A stretch of DNA of 64,000 bases, from positions 1 through 64,000 of the forward strand of contig NZ_JADKRZ010000004.1 of the NCBI RefSeq assembly GCF_015350905.1. Reading direction: 5' to 3'. Below are positions 25,339 to 35,285 of the stretch, in pieces; positions within the stretch are counted from its first letter, which is position 1, and every line of letters starts with the position of its first letter. The notes below the pieces were generated by a model. That model did no database searches, had not been told where the DNA came from, and saw only the letters and a program-made list of their open reading frames with translations. Made by a program: the position numbers and the translations under genes. Origin of the DNA: Curtobacterium sp. VKM Ac-2865 (GTDB taxonomy: Bacteria; Actinomycetota; Actinomycetes; Actinomycetales; Microbacteriaceae).

Positions 25339-25395
25339 CGTTGTGTCTCCGGGGGCGGTTCTGGGTGCGGTGCACCGGACTTCGTTCTCGGCGAT

Positions 25396-25441
25396 GACGA
25401 ATCCGGTCGACGAAGCCCGGGGATGACGAACCGGATCCGTC
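25396..25441. repeat. 46-bp inverted-repeat element, copy 1
   Basis: GACGAATCCGGT (25396-25407) and ACCGGATCCGTC (25430-25441) form 11 of 12 pairs. The element has the same length and arm sequence as 63164-63209, and both are followed by CACGGCG. It lies in the gene-free stretch between the DUF6458 gene and RNase H. Confidence 0.65.
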
Positions 25442-25542
25442 ACGGCGAAATCGGAACACCGTCACTCGGGGCCGCTGTGCCGTGGGGCCGTGGGGTTGCT
25501 GTGCCGCAGGTCCCTGACGCGCTGCGCCCCGGCGGCGGCGTC

Positions 25543-26064
25543 TCAGAAGAGAGTTGCGGGCGGTGTCGCCTCGGGGAGCGCAGCCGGCTCGGCGACCTCG
25601 ACACCCGGCCAGCCCGGGCCCGTCGGGACGTCGGTGCGGTTCTGGTACGCGGTCGCGGCACCCCGGGCTCGCACGTCGGCGGCCTCGTTCATCTCGTGGC
25701 CCATGTGTCCGCGGACCCACTCGAAGGTGACCTTGCGGCCCTGCAGCTCGGCGTCGAGCTCCTTGATGATCTCGACGTTCAGGACGGGCTTGCCGTCGGC
25801 CTTGCGCCAGTTCTTCCGCTTCCACCCGGCGAGCCACTCGGTGCAGGCCTTGATGGCGTACTGGCTGTCGCAGAGGATGTGCAGCGGCTCGCCGGCGTCC
25901 TTGGTGGCACGGAGCAGCTGGAGCACGGCGGTCAGCTCGCCCTGGTTGTTCGTCCCGCGCGGCCACCCGCCAGCGGCCCAGCGGTCGTCGTCGACGTACC
26001 AGGCCCAGCCGGCCGGGCCGGGGTTGCCGAGGGCGGAGCCGTCAGCTGCTGCGACGATCGTCAC
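25543..26064 (-). CDS. rnhA: ribonuclease HI
   Basis: A 173-residue RNase H fold enzyme degrading the RNA of RNA-DNA hybrids. The catalytic carboxylates are Asp in AADGSALGNPG (residue 8), Glu in TNNQGELTAV, Asp in LCDSQYAIKA and Asp in MNEAADVRARG. The C-terminal 35 residues are a Pro/Ala-rich extension beyond the core. The GTG start has an excellent ribosome site (AGGAGGT). Confidence 0.93.
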   Translation of the reverse strand: MTIVAAADGSALGNPGPAGWAWYVDDDRWAAGGWPRGTNNQGELTAVLQLLRATKDAGEPLHILCDSQYAIKACTEWLAGWKRKNWRKADGKPVLNVEIIKELDAELQGRKVTFEWVRGHMGHEMNEAADVRARGAATAYQNRTDVPTGPGWPGVEVAEPAALPEATPPATLF

Positions 26065-26143
26065 GGGAGACCTCCTGAGGTGGGGCGAGTGCCCGACAAC
26101 GGTAGCGGACCCGGGGAGGTGCGCCGGGCCTCCTGGCTGTTGC

Positions 26144-27007
26144 TCAGCGTCCCTGCGGGTCGAGGTTGAGGTGCGCGCCCTCGATCAGCCACTCGCCGTT
26201 CAGCGTGCGCATGTCCGGGTTCATCCACCGGAGTTCGGGGATGCTCACACCGAAGCGCTTGGCGACCGTCACCTGGTCGTCGCCGTGCGCCACGAGGTAG
26301 TCCGCGGTGCGGCCGCTCTGGGCGCTGACGATCCCGTAGGCACCGGGCCGAGCCTCGCCGAGCGTCACGCGCATGTCCGGGTACGGGGTCGGGACGTGCC
26401 ACGTCAGCGGGGCGACCGCCAGCACGTGTCCGGCCCAGGATGGGCTGTCGACCGATCCGTCGCCGTCGGTCGTGACGGTGGGGATGAGCACGACGCTCTT
26501 CAGGAAGTCCGGGCGAGCGCCGACGCCGTCGAGTCCGGAGGACGCGGGGGGTGTCTGGCCAGCCGCCCACTGGACCTGGCCGTACGGCGTGCCGTACCCG
26601 TCCGAGGGCTTCGGCACGGATCGGCGGAACTCGAGCGTCATCGCCTGTGCCTCGGTGGAGCGCCAGCCGGACAGCTCCGTGCGGAAGGTGCCGTCATCGT
26701 CGGCGAGGACGCGCACGTGGATGCTGGTGCGACCGGTCGGCGACGTGACGTCGGTCTCGGCGAGGAGCGTGTCCGCGGCGATCGGCGGCGGGTTCAGCGC
26801 GGCCGTCTCGATGTCCGGGTCGGTCGCGTCCGAGTCTGCATCGGCGTCTGACGAGGACGAGTCGGTCGGAGCGGGACTCGACGTCGATGCCGCTCGGCTC
26901 GGCCCGGGCAGTGGCTCGTCGCCACCCCGGAGCAGGCTGCAGCCCGACAGTGCGACGACCAGCGCCGCGCTCCCCACCAGTGCGACCAGGTACGGCCGTC
27001 GATCCAT
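26144..27007 (-). CDS. LysM domain lipoprotein
   Basis: A 287-residue exported lipoprotein. The signal peptide ends in the lipobox LSGC (Cys near residue 23), followed by a Ser/Asp-rich linker (about 30-65). The C-terminal 50 residues are a LysM module (DYLVAHGDDQVTVAKRFGVSIPELRWMNP), a peptidoglycan or chitin binding fold. The middle domain is not recognised. The ATG at 27007 is chosen because GAGGGGGAAG lies just upstream. Likely a membrane-anchored envelope protein that contacts the cell wall. Confidence 0.85.
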   Translation of the reverse strand: MDRRPYLVALVGSAALVVALSGCSLLRGGDEPLPGPSRAASTSSPAPTDSSSSDADADSDATDPDIETAALNPPPIAADTLLAETDVTSPTGRTSIHVRVLADDDGTFRTELSGWRSTEAQAMTLEFRRSVPKPSDGYGTPYGQVQWAAGQTPPASSGLDGVGARPDFLKSVVLIPTVTTDGDGSVDSPSWAGHVLAVAPLTWHVPTPYPDMRVTLGEARPGAYGIVSAQSGRTADYLVAHGDDQVTVAKRFGVSIPELRWMNPDMRTLNGEWLIEGAHLNLDPQGR

Positions 27008-27145
27008 ACTTCCCCCTCGATCCGAGGCTGAGCGTAGCGCGGGCACAGCGGCCGTTGCAGGAGTCGTGACCGAACTGTCACGAACGTCGGCCGGTCGGCG
27101 CTGTCGGCCGGGCTGCCGACTGACCCGGCCACCGGCACGGCGCCG

Positions 27146-27718
27146 TCAGCGGACGGAGACTCCGTCGAGCGCCGAGACCAGCGCGTCGCCGTCGGGGACG
27201 TCCCAGAACGCGGTGGTCCTCGGGCCGAAGAAGCCGTCGAGCCCGGTGTTCGCATAGATCGCCTGTGCGTTGCCGCTCCCGAAGAACGCCCCCGCGCCCG
27301 AGTTCCCCGTCTCCCACTGCACCGAGCAGTGGGCTCGGTCGCGCGTCCACTGCACGTTCCGGTCCGTGCGGCGGACGTCGGTCTCGCGGGTGCTGCGGCC
27401 GTTCGTGATGAAGACCCGTCGGTCGGTTACTGCGTACACCTCGGTGCGCTTGCGGTGCCGTTTGACGAGGAAGCGACCGACGAGCATGTGCAGGCCGATG
27501 ACGGCGAAGACGACGCTGAGGACCCAGACGAACGAGGGCCCGTCCGCCATCGTGCCGGGGATCATCTGGGTCGTCACGATCCCGAACCAGAGCAGGCTGA
27601 ACGGGATGAGGTAGCCGTCCCGTCCGGTGAACAGCTTGCGGGGGTCGCTCTGCCCCACCCACAGCAGGTGCTCGCCGCTGCGGAGCTGTTCGGAGGCCAG
27701 GGCGCGAGGATCCATCAC
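27146..27718 (-). CDS. PH-like domain membrane protein
   Basis: A 190-residue protein. An N-terminal segment (EQLRSGEHLLWVGQSDPRKL) leads into two transmembrane helices (about 38-58 and 64-84), then a basic stretch (VKRHRKRTEVYAVTDRRVFI) and a beta-rich domain. The pattern YAVTDRRV...W is typical of bacterial PH (bPH2/YdbT-like) domains next to membranes. The start is GTG 27718 with TAGCGT 6 bases upstream; the ATG next to it is an alternative. Function unknown. Confidence 0.78.
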   Translation of the reverse strand: MMDPRALASEQLRSGEHLLWVGQSDPRKLFTGRDGYLIPFSLLWFGIVTTQMIPGTMADGPSFVWVLSVVFAVIGLHMLVGRFLVKRHRKRTEVYAVTDRRVFITNGRSTRETDVRRTDRNVQWTRDRAHCSVQWETGNSGAGAFFGSGNAQAIYANTGLDGFFGPRTTAFWDVPDGDALVSALDGVSVR

Positions 27719-27724
27719 GCCACG

Positions 27725-27730
27725 ACGCTA
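27725..27730 (-). promoter_or_regulatory. -10 hexamer TAGCGT, PH-like gene
   Basis: On the minus strand TAGCGT lies 6 bases before the GTG at 27718, the leaderless spacing. Confidence 0.55.
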
Positions 27731-27817
27731 CCGATCCGAGCGTCCCCCGTCCGACCCCAGAACTGGGAACGCAGGACACCGGCCCGCCTAGCGTCGGCGA
27801 GGACGAGAGGAACACCC

Positions 27818-28138
27818 ATGAGCAACGACATCGCAGGCCCCGAGCACTCCGACGACCGCGACCGTTCCGAGGCGCTGACGAACACCGCGCACTCCGACGA
27901 CGTCGACGGCGTCAGCGCGAGTGAGCAGCGGGCGGCCGACACGTCCTACAGCCCCTCGAGCGAGCGGGAGACGGAAGCGTCGCAGACCCTGCAGCGCGAC
28001 GACGACGACCTGCGCGAGGACGGCATCGACCCGTCGCGGATCGTCGCGGCCCCGGGAACCGGTGGGGCCGACGACGCGGGCGACGTCGAGCCCGAGCCCG
28101 GCGACTTGCACCTGCCGTGGCAGTCGGAGAGCAACTGA
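27818..28138 (+). CDS. acidic disordered protein, unknown
   Basis: A 106-residue protein dominated by Asp, Glu, Ser and Ala with no hydrophobic core; probably intrinsically disordered. It resembles the small stress-associated acidic proteins of soil actinobacteria only in composition. GAGAGGAAC gives a good ribosome site, and TAGCGT at 27789-27794 is a -10 candidate. It converges with the aldo/keto reductase gene 9 bases away. Confidence 0.65.
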   Translation: MSNDIAGPEHSDDRDRSEALTNTAHSDDVDGVSASEQRAADTSYSPSSERETEASQTLQRDDDDLREDGIDPSRIVAAPGTGGADDAGDVEPEPGDLHLPWQSESN

Positions 28139-28147
28139 CCCTCGCCG

Positions 28148-28966
28148 CTAGGACACCGAGTCCGGGTGGGAGCCCGTCCGCTGCCCGGACTCGAGCGTCG
28201 CGATCGCGGCCAGGTCGTCGTCGCTGAGCACGAAGCCATCGACGTCGAGGTTCGCGCGGATCCGCGACGGCGTCACGGACTTCGGCAGGACGACGACGCC
28301 CTGCTGGACGTTCCACCGAACGAGGACCTGCGCCACGCTCACCCCGTGCGCGTCTGCGATGCGTGTCAGCACCGGGTCCTCCACCAGCCGGCCACGCCCA
28401 AGTGGCGACCACGCACCCGTCACGATGTCGTGCTGCGCGTGGAACGCCATGAGCTCGTGCTGGGGGAGCCACGGGTGCCGCTCCACCTGGTTCAGCGCCG
28501 GCACCTCGCCTGTCTCGGCGATGATGCGTTCGAGGTGCGGCACCTGGAAGTTCGAGACACCGACGCTCCGTGCCCGACCACTCTCGCGGAGCTCCACGAG
28601 GGTGCGCCAGGTCTCCACGTAGCGGTCGTTCGCGGCCGCCGGCCAGTGGATCAGGTAGAGGTCGACCGCGTCGAGCCCGAGCCGGTCGAGGCTGGCGTCG
28701 AACGCACGCAGGGTCGCGTCGCGCCCCTGGTGGTCGTTCCACACCTTGGTGGTCACGAAGACGTCGTCGCGATCCAGACTGGAGGCTCGGATCGCCTTCC
28801 CCACGCCGGTCTCGTTGCCGTACATCTCGGCCGTGTCGACGTGGCGGTAGCCGGACTCGAGGGCGATGCCGACCGCGGTCTCGGCGTCCGCGTCGTCGAC
28901 CTTGTACACGCCGAAGCCGACGGCGGGGACGGAGTGGCCGTCGCGGAGGGGGATGGAGGTGACCAT
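28148..28966 (-). CDS. aldo/keto reductase (2,5-diketo-gluconate reductase type)
   Basis: A 272-residue NADPH-dependent aldo/keto reductase. The catalytic tetrad is visible: Asp in RHVDTAEMYGNE, Tyr in EMYG, Lys in FVTTKVWND and His in LYLIHWP. The C-terminal VLPKSVTPSRIRANLDV is the NADPH-binding signature. It belongs to the short bacterial group that includes DkgA/DkgB. Physiological substrate not determined. CAGGAT lies 6 bases before the ATG. Confidence 0.93.
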   Translation of the reverse strand: MVTSIPLRDGHSVPAVGFGVYKVDDADAETAVGIALESGYRHVDTAEMYGNETGVGKAIRASSLDRDDVFVTTKVWNDHQGRDATLRAFDASLDRLGLDAVDLYLIHWPAAANDRYVETWRTLVELRESGRARSVGVSNFQVPHLERIIAETGEVPALNQVERHPWLPQHELMAFHAQHDIVTGAWSPLGRGRLVEDPVLTRIADAHGVSVAQVLVRWNVQQGVVVLPKSVTPSRIRANLDVDGFVLSDDDLAAIATLESGQRTGSHPDSVS

Positions 28967-29115
28967 GCGTCCATCCTGCCGGGCGGGGCGGAGGCGGGAC
29001 GAGCCTCCCGGCCGGATCTGTGGAGGGTGCGCGTTGGCGGGCCGGTGTGGAGGAGCGCGTTCCTTCCCATCACGCGTGCGCTGGGATGTGCTCCCGCGCG
29101 TTGCGGGTCGGACGG

Positions 29116-29153
29116 TTCGACCTCCTACGCGCGATTCGACCTCCTACGCGCGA
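29116..29153 (+). repeat. 19-bp perfect tandem duplication
   Basis: TTCGACCTCCTACGCGCGA occurs twice in direct succession in the gap between the aldo/keto reductase promoter and the end of the MFS gene. Confidence 0.9.
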
Positions 29154-29208
29154 AACGACCCGCGGGGAGGCGGGGGAGGAGGGGAGCGCGGGAGCGCGGC
29201 GGCCCCGC

Positions 29209-30414
29209 TCAGGTGGGGAGCGTCACCGGTTCGGTGTCGGGCAGCGGGCTCGCGTCGCGGCCTCGCAGGTCGGGGAGCCAGCGCTTGGCGGCCAGCGGCA
29301 GGAGCACCCCGACGAACGCGGCTGCCGCACCGACCGCAAGTCCACCGGTGGCACCGTGCTGGTCGATGAGGAAGCCGGCGACCGCTGACCCGCCCGCGGC
29401 ACCGATGAGCTGCCCGGTGCCCATCCAGCCGTAGGCCTCGGCGGTGTCGGAGAACTTCACCGTGGAGGACACCGAGCCGAACATCACGGCGAGGGCCGGC
29501 GCGATGCCACCGCCGGCGATGAGGAGCGCGAACGACAGCCACCAGAACCCGGTGCCGAACGTGGCGAGCCCCAGACCGATGAAGACGATGAGCATGCGGG
29601 TCCAGAGCGTGTTCGGCGAGATCGGACGGTGGCCGAACGCCAGACCGCCGACGAGTGAGCCGACCGCGAAGATCGCGAGGACGATGCCGGCGTTCGGGCT
29701 GCCCTCGCCGAAGGCGCTGGTGACGCCGGCCTCCACCGCGGCGCACGCCCCGATGAGGAGCAGACCGGTCAGGGTGGCCACGACGACCGACGGACGCTTC
29801 ATCACGACGCCGAACGCGCGCTTGGACCGGGGGATGCGCACGCGGCCGAGCTCGGGGGAGGCGATGAACCAGACCCCGCCGACGACGAGGAACACCATCG
29901 CGACGACGATCGCCTCGACGGTGCCGATCTGCGTCGCGACGAACGTGGTGATGACCGGGCCGGCGACCCAGATGAGCTCCTGGGCGCTGGCGTCGAGCGA
30001 GAACAGGGGCGTGAGCTGCTTCGACGTCACCATCTTCGGGTAGATGGTGCGCACGGCGGGCTGCACGGGCGGCACGGCGAGGCCGCCGAGGAACCCGATG
30101 ACGACGTACGCCCACAGGGGCATCAGCACGAACGCGATGACCGCCATGCTCGCGAGCGCGACGATGCTGGTCAGGATCAGGACCGGCCGCATGCCCCAGC
30201 TGCCCATCCACCGACTGGTGAGCGGGCCGGCGATGGCCTGGCCGACGCTCGTGGTGGCGAGCACGAGGCCCGCGGAGCCGTACGAGCCGAAGATGTGCTC
30301 GACGTGCAGCAGGTAGGCGAGCGAGAGCATCCCGAACGGGAACCGTGCGGTGAGCTGGGCGGCGATCACACGGCCGACGCCGGGGGTCTTCAACAGGTTG
30401 CCGTACGCGCTCAC
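29209..30414 (-). CDS. MFS transporter
   Basis: A 401-residue major facilitator with about 12 helices and no recognisable substrate signature. The loop motif in helices 2-3 is AGPLTSRWMGSWGMRPVL. The start is GTG 30414 with TACACT exactly 6 bases upstream. The gene points away from the nrd operon, so the two promoters share the 355-bp intergenic region. Confidence 0.9.
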   Translation of the reverse strand: MSAYGNLLKTPGVGRVIAAQLTARFPFGMLSLAYLLHVEHIFGSYGSAGLVLATTSVGQAIAGPLTSRWMGSWGMRPVLILTSIVALASMAVIAFVLMPLWAYVVIGFLGGLAVPPVQPAVRTIYPKMVTSKQLTPLFSLDASAQELIWVAGPVITTFVATQIGTVEAIVVAMVFLVVGGVWFIASPELGRVRIPRSKRAFGVVMKRPSVVVATLTGLLLIGACAAVEAGVTSAFGEGSPNAGIVLAIFAVGSLVGGLAFGHRPISPNTLWTRMLIVFIGLGLATFGTGFWWLSFALLIAGGGIAPALAVMFGSVSSTVKFSDTAEAYGWMGTGQLIGAAGGSAVAGFLIDQHGATGGLAVGAAAAFVGVLLPLAAKRWLPDLRGRDASPLPDTEPVTLPT

Positions 30415-30420
30415 GCATCG

Positions 30421-30426
30421 AGTGTA
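30421..30426 (-). promoter_or_regulatory. -10 hexamer TACACT, MFS gene
   Basis: On the minus strand TACACT lies 6 bases before the GTG at 30414, the leaderless spacing. Confidence 0.55.
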
Positions 30427-30658
30427 CGGACCGGACGGGGCGGCGCGGGAGGCGTGTCACCCGACCGGGGGAGGGGCGTCGAGGTCCCCTTCTCAGACAC
30501 GCCGACGAGGGGGTACGAACGGGCTGTTTCCACACCTCGGGACAACCCCCTCCACAGGCTGTTGGGGATGTCGGTGGTGCGGGGCAGACTGGCGGAAATC
30601 CGGGGCTGTGGGGAATCCAGAGTCTGTGGACGGCGTTGTGGAGAACTACAGGGGTGTA

Positions 30659-30674
30659 ACACTTCCTCTAGTGG
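30659..30674 (+). promoter_or_regulatory. NrdR box 1
   Basis: ACACTTCCTCTAGTGG fits the 16-bp NrdR box pattern acaCwATATaTwGtgt at the conserved outer positions. Its centre is 32 bases from that of box 2, i.e. three helical turns, the usual arrangement of paired NrdR boxes. Confidence 0.55.
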
Positions 30675-30690
30675 TCCAACCGGGCATCGG

Positions 30691-30706
30691 GCACAACATG
30701 TAGTAG
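30691..30706 (+). promoter_or_regulatory. NrdR box 2
   Basis: GCACAACATGTAGTAG fits the NrdR box pattern (CAaCAtgTaGT core) and overlaps the TAGCGT -10 candidate, so a bound NrdR would repress nrdHIEF. Confidence 0.55.
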
Positions 30707-30769
30707 CGTCGTGCTCAGCACAGCACCAGAACTTCGGGTCCCGAACGGGGTCCAGAACAAGGGGAGAAC

Positions 30770-31003
30770 ATGGCCGTCATCGTCTACACCAAGCCGTCCT
30801 GCGTCCAGTGCACCGCCACGTACCGGGCCCTCGACAACAAGGGCATCCAGTACGAGGTGCACGACGTCTCGACGGACGACGCCGCCCTCGAGCACGTCAA
30901 GAGCCTCGGCTACATGCAGGCCCCCGTCGTCGTGACCGACGACGACCACTGGTCGGGCTTCCGTCCCGACAAGATCGCAACCCTCAGCGCCGAACTGGCG
31001 TAG
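30770..31003 (+). CDS. nrdH: glutaredoxin-like protein NrdH
   Basis: A 77-residue thioredoxin-fold redoxin that supplies electrons to class Ib ribonucleotide reductase. The active site CVQC is at residues 11-14 (YTKPSCVQCTATYRAL), and the C-terminal WSGFRPDKI is the NrdH signature. It is the first gene of nrdHIEF, with a strong ribosome site. Confidence 0.96.
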   Translation: MAVIVYTKPSCVQCTATYRALDNKGIQYEVHDVSTDDAALEHVKSLGYMQAPVVVTDDDHWSGFRPDKIATLSAELA

Positions 31004-31111
31004 CACCACCACCGTCCGGCGGACGGTCACCCGAGTCCGTTCAGGAGGCTCGGGTCACCACCCGCCGGACACCCCCGGTCCGTCTGTCCGCACCTCACAA
31101 GGAGCGACACC

Positions 31112-31528
31112 ATGAGCCGACTCGTCTACTTCTCGAGCGTGTCCGGGTACACCGCGCGCTTCATCGGGAAGCTCGGCCGCGACGCGGACCGGATCCCGCT
31201 CTACCCGGGCGAACCGTTCCTGCACGTGGACGAACCGTACGTCCTCGTCCTGCCCACCTACGGTGGCGGCAACGGCGAGGGAGCGGTCCCCAAGCAGGTC
31301 ATCAAGTTCCTGAACGACGAGCACAACCGGTCACTGATCCGGGGCGTCATCGTCGGCGGGAACACGAACTTCGGTGAGGCCTACGGCCTGGCAGGCGACG
31401 TCGTGTCGCGCAAGTGCCACGTGCCCGTGCTCTACCGCTTCGAACTCTTCGGCACGCCGGACGACGTGTCCGCGGTCAACTCAGGATTGGATGCATTTTG
31501 GACGCAGCAGTTGCAGACGTCGATCTGA
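31112..31528 (+). CDS. nrdI: flavodoxin-like NrdI
   Basis: A 138-residue flavodoxin-like FMN protein that generates the oxidant for assembling the dimanganese-tyrosyl cofactor of NrdF. It starts [21 protein letters not shown] is an FMN-binding loop and [17 protein letters not shown] the second. It lies 108 bases after nrdH, longer than usual in this operon. Its stop lies just before the nrdE ATG used here; the nrdE upstream TTG alternative would overlap it. Confidence 0.95.
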   Translation: MSRLVYFSSVSGYTARFIGKLGRDADRIPLYPGEPFLHVDEPYVLVLPTYGGGNGEGAVPKQVIKFLNDEHNRSLIRGVIVGGNTNFGEAYGLAGDVVSRKCHVPVLYRFELFGTPDDVSAVNSGLDAFWTQQLQTSI

Positions 31529-31545
31529 CGTCGCCGACGACGGGG

Positions 31546-33651
31546 ATGGACTACCACTCCCTCAACGCGATGCTCAACCTCTACGACGCGGACGGCAAGA
31601 TCCAGTTCGACAAGGACCGCGAAGCCGCCAAGCAGTTCTTCCTGCAGCACGTCAACCAGAACACCGTCTTCTTCCACAACCTGAAGGAGCGGCTGGACTA
31701 CCTGGTCGAGAACGAGTACTACGAGCAGGCGACGATCGACCTGTACTCGATGGACTTCATCCAGCGCCTCAACGACCTGGCGTACTCGAAGAAGTTCCGG
31801 TTCCAGACGTTCCTCGGTGCGTTCAAGTACTACACGAGCTACACGCTCAAGACGTTCGACGGCAAGCGCTACCTCGAGCGCTTCGAGGACCGCGTCGTGA
31901 TGACCGCCCTCGGCCTGGCGCAGGGCAACGAGCAGCTCGCGATCGACCTCGTCGAGGAGATCGTCGCCGGCCGCTTCCAGCCCGCCACCCCGACGTTCCT
32001 CAACACCGCGAAGGCCCAGCGCGGCGAGCTCGTCTCCTGCTTCCTCCTCCGCATCGAGGACAACATGGAGTCGATCTCCCGCGGGATCAACTCCTCGCTG
32101 CAGCTCTCGAAGCGCGGCGGCGGCGTGGCCCTGCTGCTCTCCAACATCCGCGAGGCCGGCGCCCCGATCAAGCAGATCGAGAACCAGTCCTCGGGCATCA
32201 TCCCCGTGATGAAGCTGCTGGAAGACTCCTTCTCCTACGCGAACCAGCTCGGTGCGCGCCAGGGTGCCGGCGCGGTCTACCTCAGCGCCCACCACCCGGA
32301 CATCATGAAGTTCCTCGACACCAAGCGCGAGAACGCCGACGAGAAGATCCGCATCAAGACGCTGTCCCTCGGCGTCGTCGTGCCGGACATCACGTTCGAG
32401 CTCGCGAAGAACAACGAGGACATGTACCTGTTCTCGCCGTACGACGTCGAGAAGGTCTACGGCGTCCCGTTCGGTGACGTCCCGATCTCCGAGAACTACC
32501 GCGCGATGGTCGACGACTCGCGCATCAAGAAGACCAAGATCAAGGCGCGCGAGTTCTTCCAGACCATCGCGGAGATCCAGTTCGAGTCGGGCTACCCGTA
32601 CATCGTGTTCGAGGACACGGTGAACAAGGCCAACCCGATCAAGGGCCGGATCAACATGTCGAACCTGTGCTCGGAGATCCTGCAGGTCAACACCCCGACC
32701 ACCTTCAACGAGGACCTCTCGTACAAGGAGATCGGCAAGGACATCTCCTGCAACCTCGGCTCGCTGAACATCGCGCTGACGATGGACTCGCCGGACTTCG
32801 GCAAGACCATCGAGACCGCCATCCGCGGCCTGACCTCGGTCTCGCAGATGTCGCACATCACGTCGGTCCGGTCCGTCGAGGACGGCAACGACAAGTCGCA
32901 CGCCATCGGCCTCGGCCAGATGAACCTGCACGGATACCTTGCTCGTGAGCGCGTGTTCTACGGCTCCGAAGAAGGCATCGACTTCACGAACATCTACTTC
33001 TACACGGTGCTGTTCCACGCCCTGCGCGCCTCGAACAACATCGCGATCGAGACCGGGGAGACCTTCGACGGCTTCCGCGACTCGAAGTACGCGTCGGGTG
33101 AGTTCTTCGACAAGTACACCGACCAGGTCTGGACACCGGCCACCCCCCGCGTCGCGTCGCTGTTCGACAACGCGGACATCACCATCCCGACGCAGGACGA
33201 CTGGAAGGCGCTGAAGGCGTCCATCCAGGAGCACGGCATCTACAACCAGAACCTGCAGGCCGTCCCGCCGACCGGTTCGATCTCGTACATCAACCACTCG
33301 ACGTCGTCGATCCACCCGATCGCGTCGAAGATCGAGATCCGCAAGGAAGGCAAGCTCGGCCGCGTCTACTACCCGGCGCCGTTCATGACGAACGACAACC
33401 TGGACTACTACCAGGACGCCTACGAGATCGGTGCCGAGAAGATCATCGACACGTACGCCGCGGCGACGCAGCACGTGGACCAGGGCCTGTCCCTGACGCT
33501 GTTCTTCAAGGACACCGCCACCACGCGCGACATCAACAAGGCGCAGATCTACGCATGGCGCAAGGGCATCAAGACGATCTACTACATCCGTCTGCGCCAG
33601 CTCGCCCTCGAGGGCACCGAAGTCGAGGGCTGCGTTTCGTGCATGCTGTGA
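31546..33651 (+). CDS. nrdE: class Ib ribonucleotide reductase, alpha subunit NrdE
   Basis: A 701-residue catalytic subunit reducing ribonucleoside diphosphates. The start region [21 protein letters not shown] is typical. Conserved parts are [16 protein letters not shown] (first active-site Cys), NLCSEILQ (catalytic Cys and Glu loop), [17 protein letters not shown], and the C-terminal redox pair in CVSCML. There is no ATP-cone, as expected for class Ib. An upstream in-frame TTG at 31498 would add 16 residues and overlap nrdI; I prefer ATG 31546. Confidence 0.95.
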   Translation: MDYHSLNAMLNLYDADGKIQFDKDREAAKQFFLQHVNQNTVFFHNLKERLDYLVENEYYEQATIDLYSMDFIQRLNDLAYSKKFRFQTFLGAFKYYTSYTLKTFDGKRYLERFEDRVVMTALGLAQGNEQLAIDLVEEIVAGRFQPATPTFLNTAKAQRGELVSCFLLRIEDNMESISRGINSSLQLSKRGGGVALLLSNIREAGAPIKQIENQSSGIIPVMKLLEDSFSYANQLGARQGAGAVYLSAHHPDIMKFLDTKRENADEKIRIKTLSLGVVVPDITFELAKNNEDMYLFSPYDVEKVYGVPFGDVPISENYRAMVDDSRIKKTKIKAREFFQTIAEIQFESGYPYIVFEDTVNKANPIKGRINMSNLCSEILQVNTPTTFNEDLSYKEIGKDISCNLGSLNIALTMDSPDFGKTIETAIRGLTSVSQMSHITSVRSVEDGNDKSHAIGLGQMNLHGYLARERVFYGSEEGIDFTNIYFYTVLFHALRASNNIAIETGETFDGFRDSKYASGEFFDKYTDQVWTPATPRVASLFDNADITIPTQDDWKALKASIQEHGIYNQNLQAVPPTGSISYINHSTSSIHPIASKIEIRKEGKLGRVYYPAPFMTNDNLDYYQDAYEIGAEKIIDTYAAATQHVDQGLSLTLFFKDTATTRDINKAQIYAWRKGIKTIYYIRLRQLALEGTEVEGCVSCML

Positions 33652-33692
33652 CGCCTCCGGCGTCGTGCATGCTGCGTCGTCTCGGTCGCTGA

Positions 33693-34784
<1,092 letters not shown>

Positions 34785-34805
34785 GTCTGGTCTGACTCGT
34801 GGGAG

Positions 34806-34833
34806 CGCCCCGCTGGCTTCGGCCGGCGGGGCG
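34806..34833 (+). terminator. terminator of nrd operon
   Basis: CGCCCCGC (34806-34813) pairs with GCGGGGCG (34826-34833) through an inner TGGC/GCCG stem; TTCTCGATTC follows. Confidence 0.8.
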
Positions 34834-35285
34834 TTCTCGATTCGCGGACGCCGTCGCTAATGTGTCCGAATAGCCGGCGCTCATCGAGATCCGTTTCGGA
34901 CGGGCTAGATGAGACGGGATGGCCGTGAGGTGGGCGCCGTGCGAGGCCGTGTCCGCTGGAGGACCGGCTAACGTAGGCAGGCGGACTGCTGAGCGGTTTT
35001 CCGGTTCGGCTTGTCGTCATCGGCGAGGCACCGTGTGGTCCTGGTGTTCAACCGGGCGGGTTGCGAGAACGACCTGTGATCGAGTTGGTGAGACCGCGTG
35101 TGGTGTTATTTGGGGCGTGGACTGCGGCGTTGTGGAGCTGCTGCCGGGCGCCAGCCTCGGCGCGGCGGTCCTCGGCGCTCATGAGCGTATCGTGCCACCT
35201 GGCGACGCTAGTGGGGCCGTGACCCGGGAAACCCGCGCCCCGAATTCCTCTGTGCTGAGAGCTCGGATGCACCTGGCACGTGAGA
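34834..35285. other. gene-free left edge of the foreign island
   Basis: About 450 bp with no convincing gene. Base use shifts here from the chromosomal style (T-rich words such as TGTGGTGTTATTTGGGG appear). On the minus strand 35182 down to about 35048 there is a 44-codon open frame beginning MSAEDRRAEAGARQQL that has good codons at first and then degrades. It may be the remnant of a lost gene. Confidence 0.4.

Larger units (their letters stand above)
30415..30769. promoter_or_regulatory. nrd operon control region
   Basis: A 355-bp gene-free region between the divergent MFS and nrdH genes. It holds the MFS -10, five DnaA-box-like 9-mers at 30526-30645 (best: GTTTCCACA and, in reverse, TGTGGAGAA, each one base from consensus), two NrdR-like boxes, and a TAGCGT -10 candidate (30704-30709). 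A leader of about 55 bases follows, with AGGGGAG in front of nrdH. Confidence 0.55.

Noticed and set aside
27078..27145. Riboswitch or terminator from GGCCGGTCGGCGC-type repeats
   Set aside because: Several overlapping GC-rich pairings are possible, none clearly better; no conserved riboswitch core is visible.
30526..30645. Chromosomal origin of replication
   Set aside because: Although DnaA-box-like 9-mers cluster here, dnaA, dnaN or rpmH are not adjacent and there is no AT-rich unwinding region.
31432..33474. 680-codon minus-strand open frame over nrdE
   Set aside because: Shadow of nrdE; composition (Asp, Val, Arg, Leu) is that of reverse-complemented GC-rich codons.
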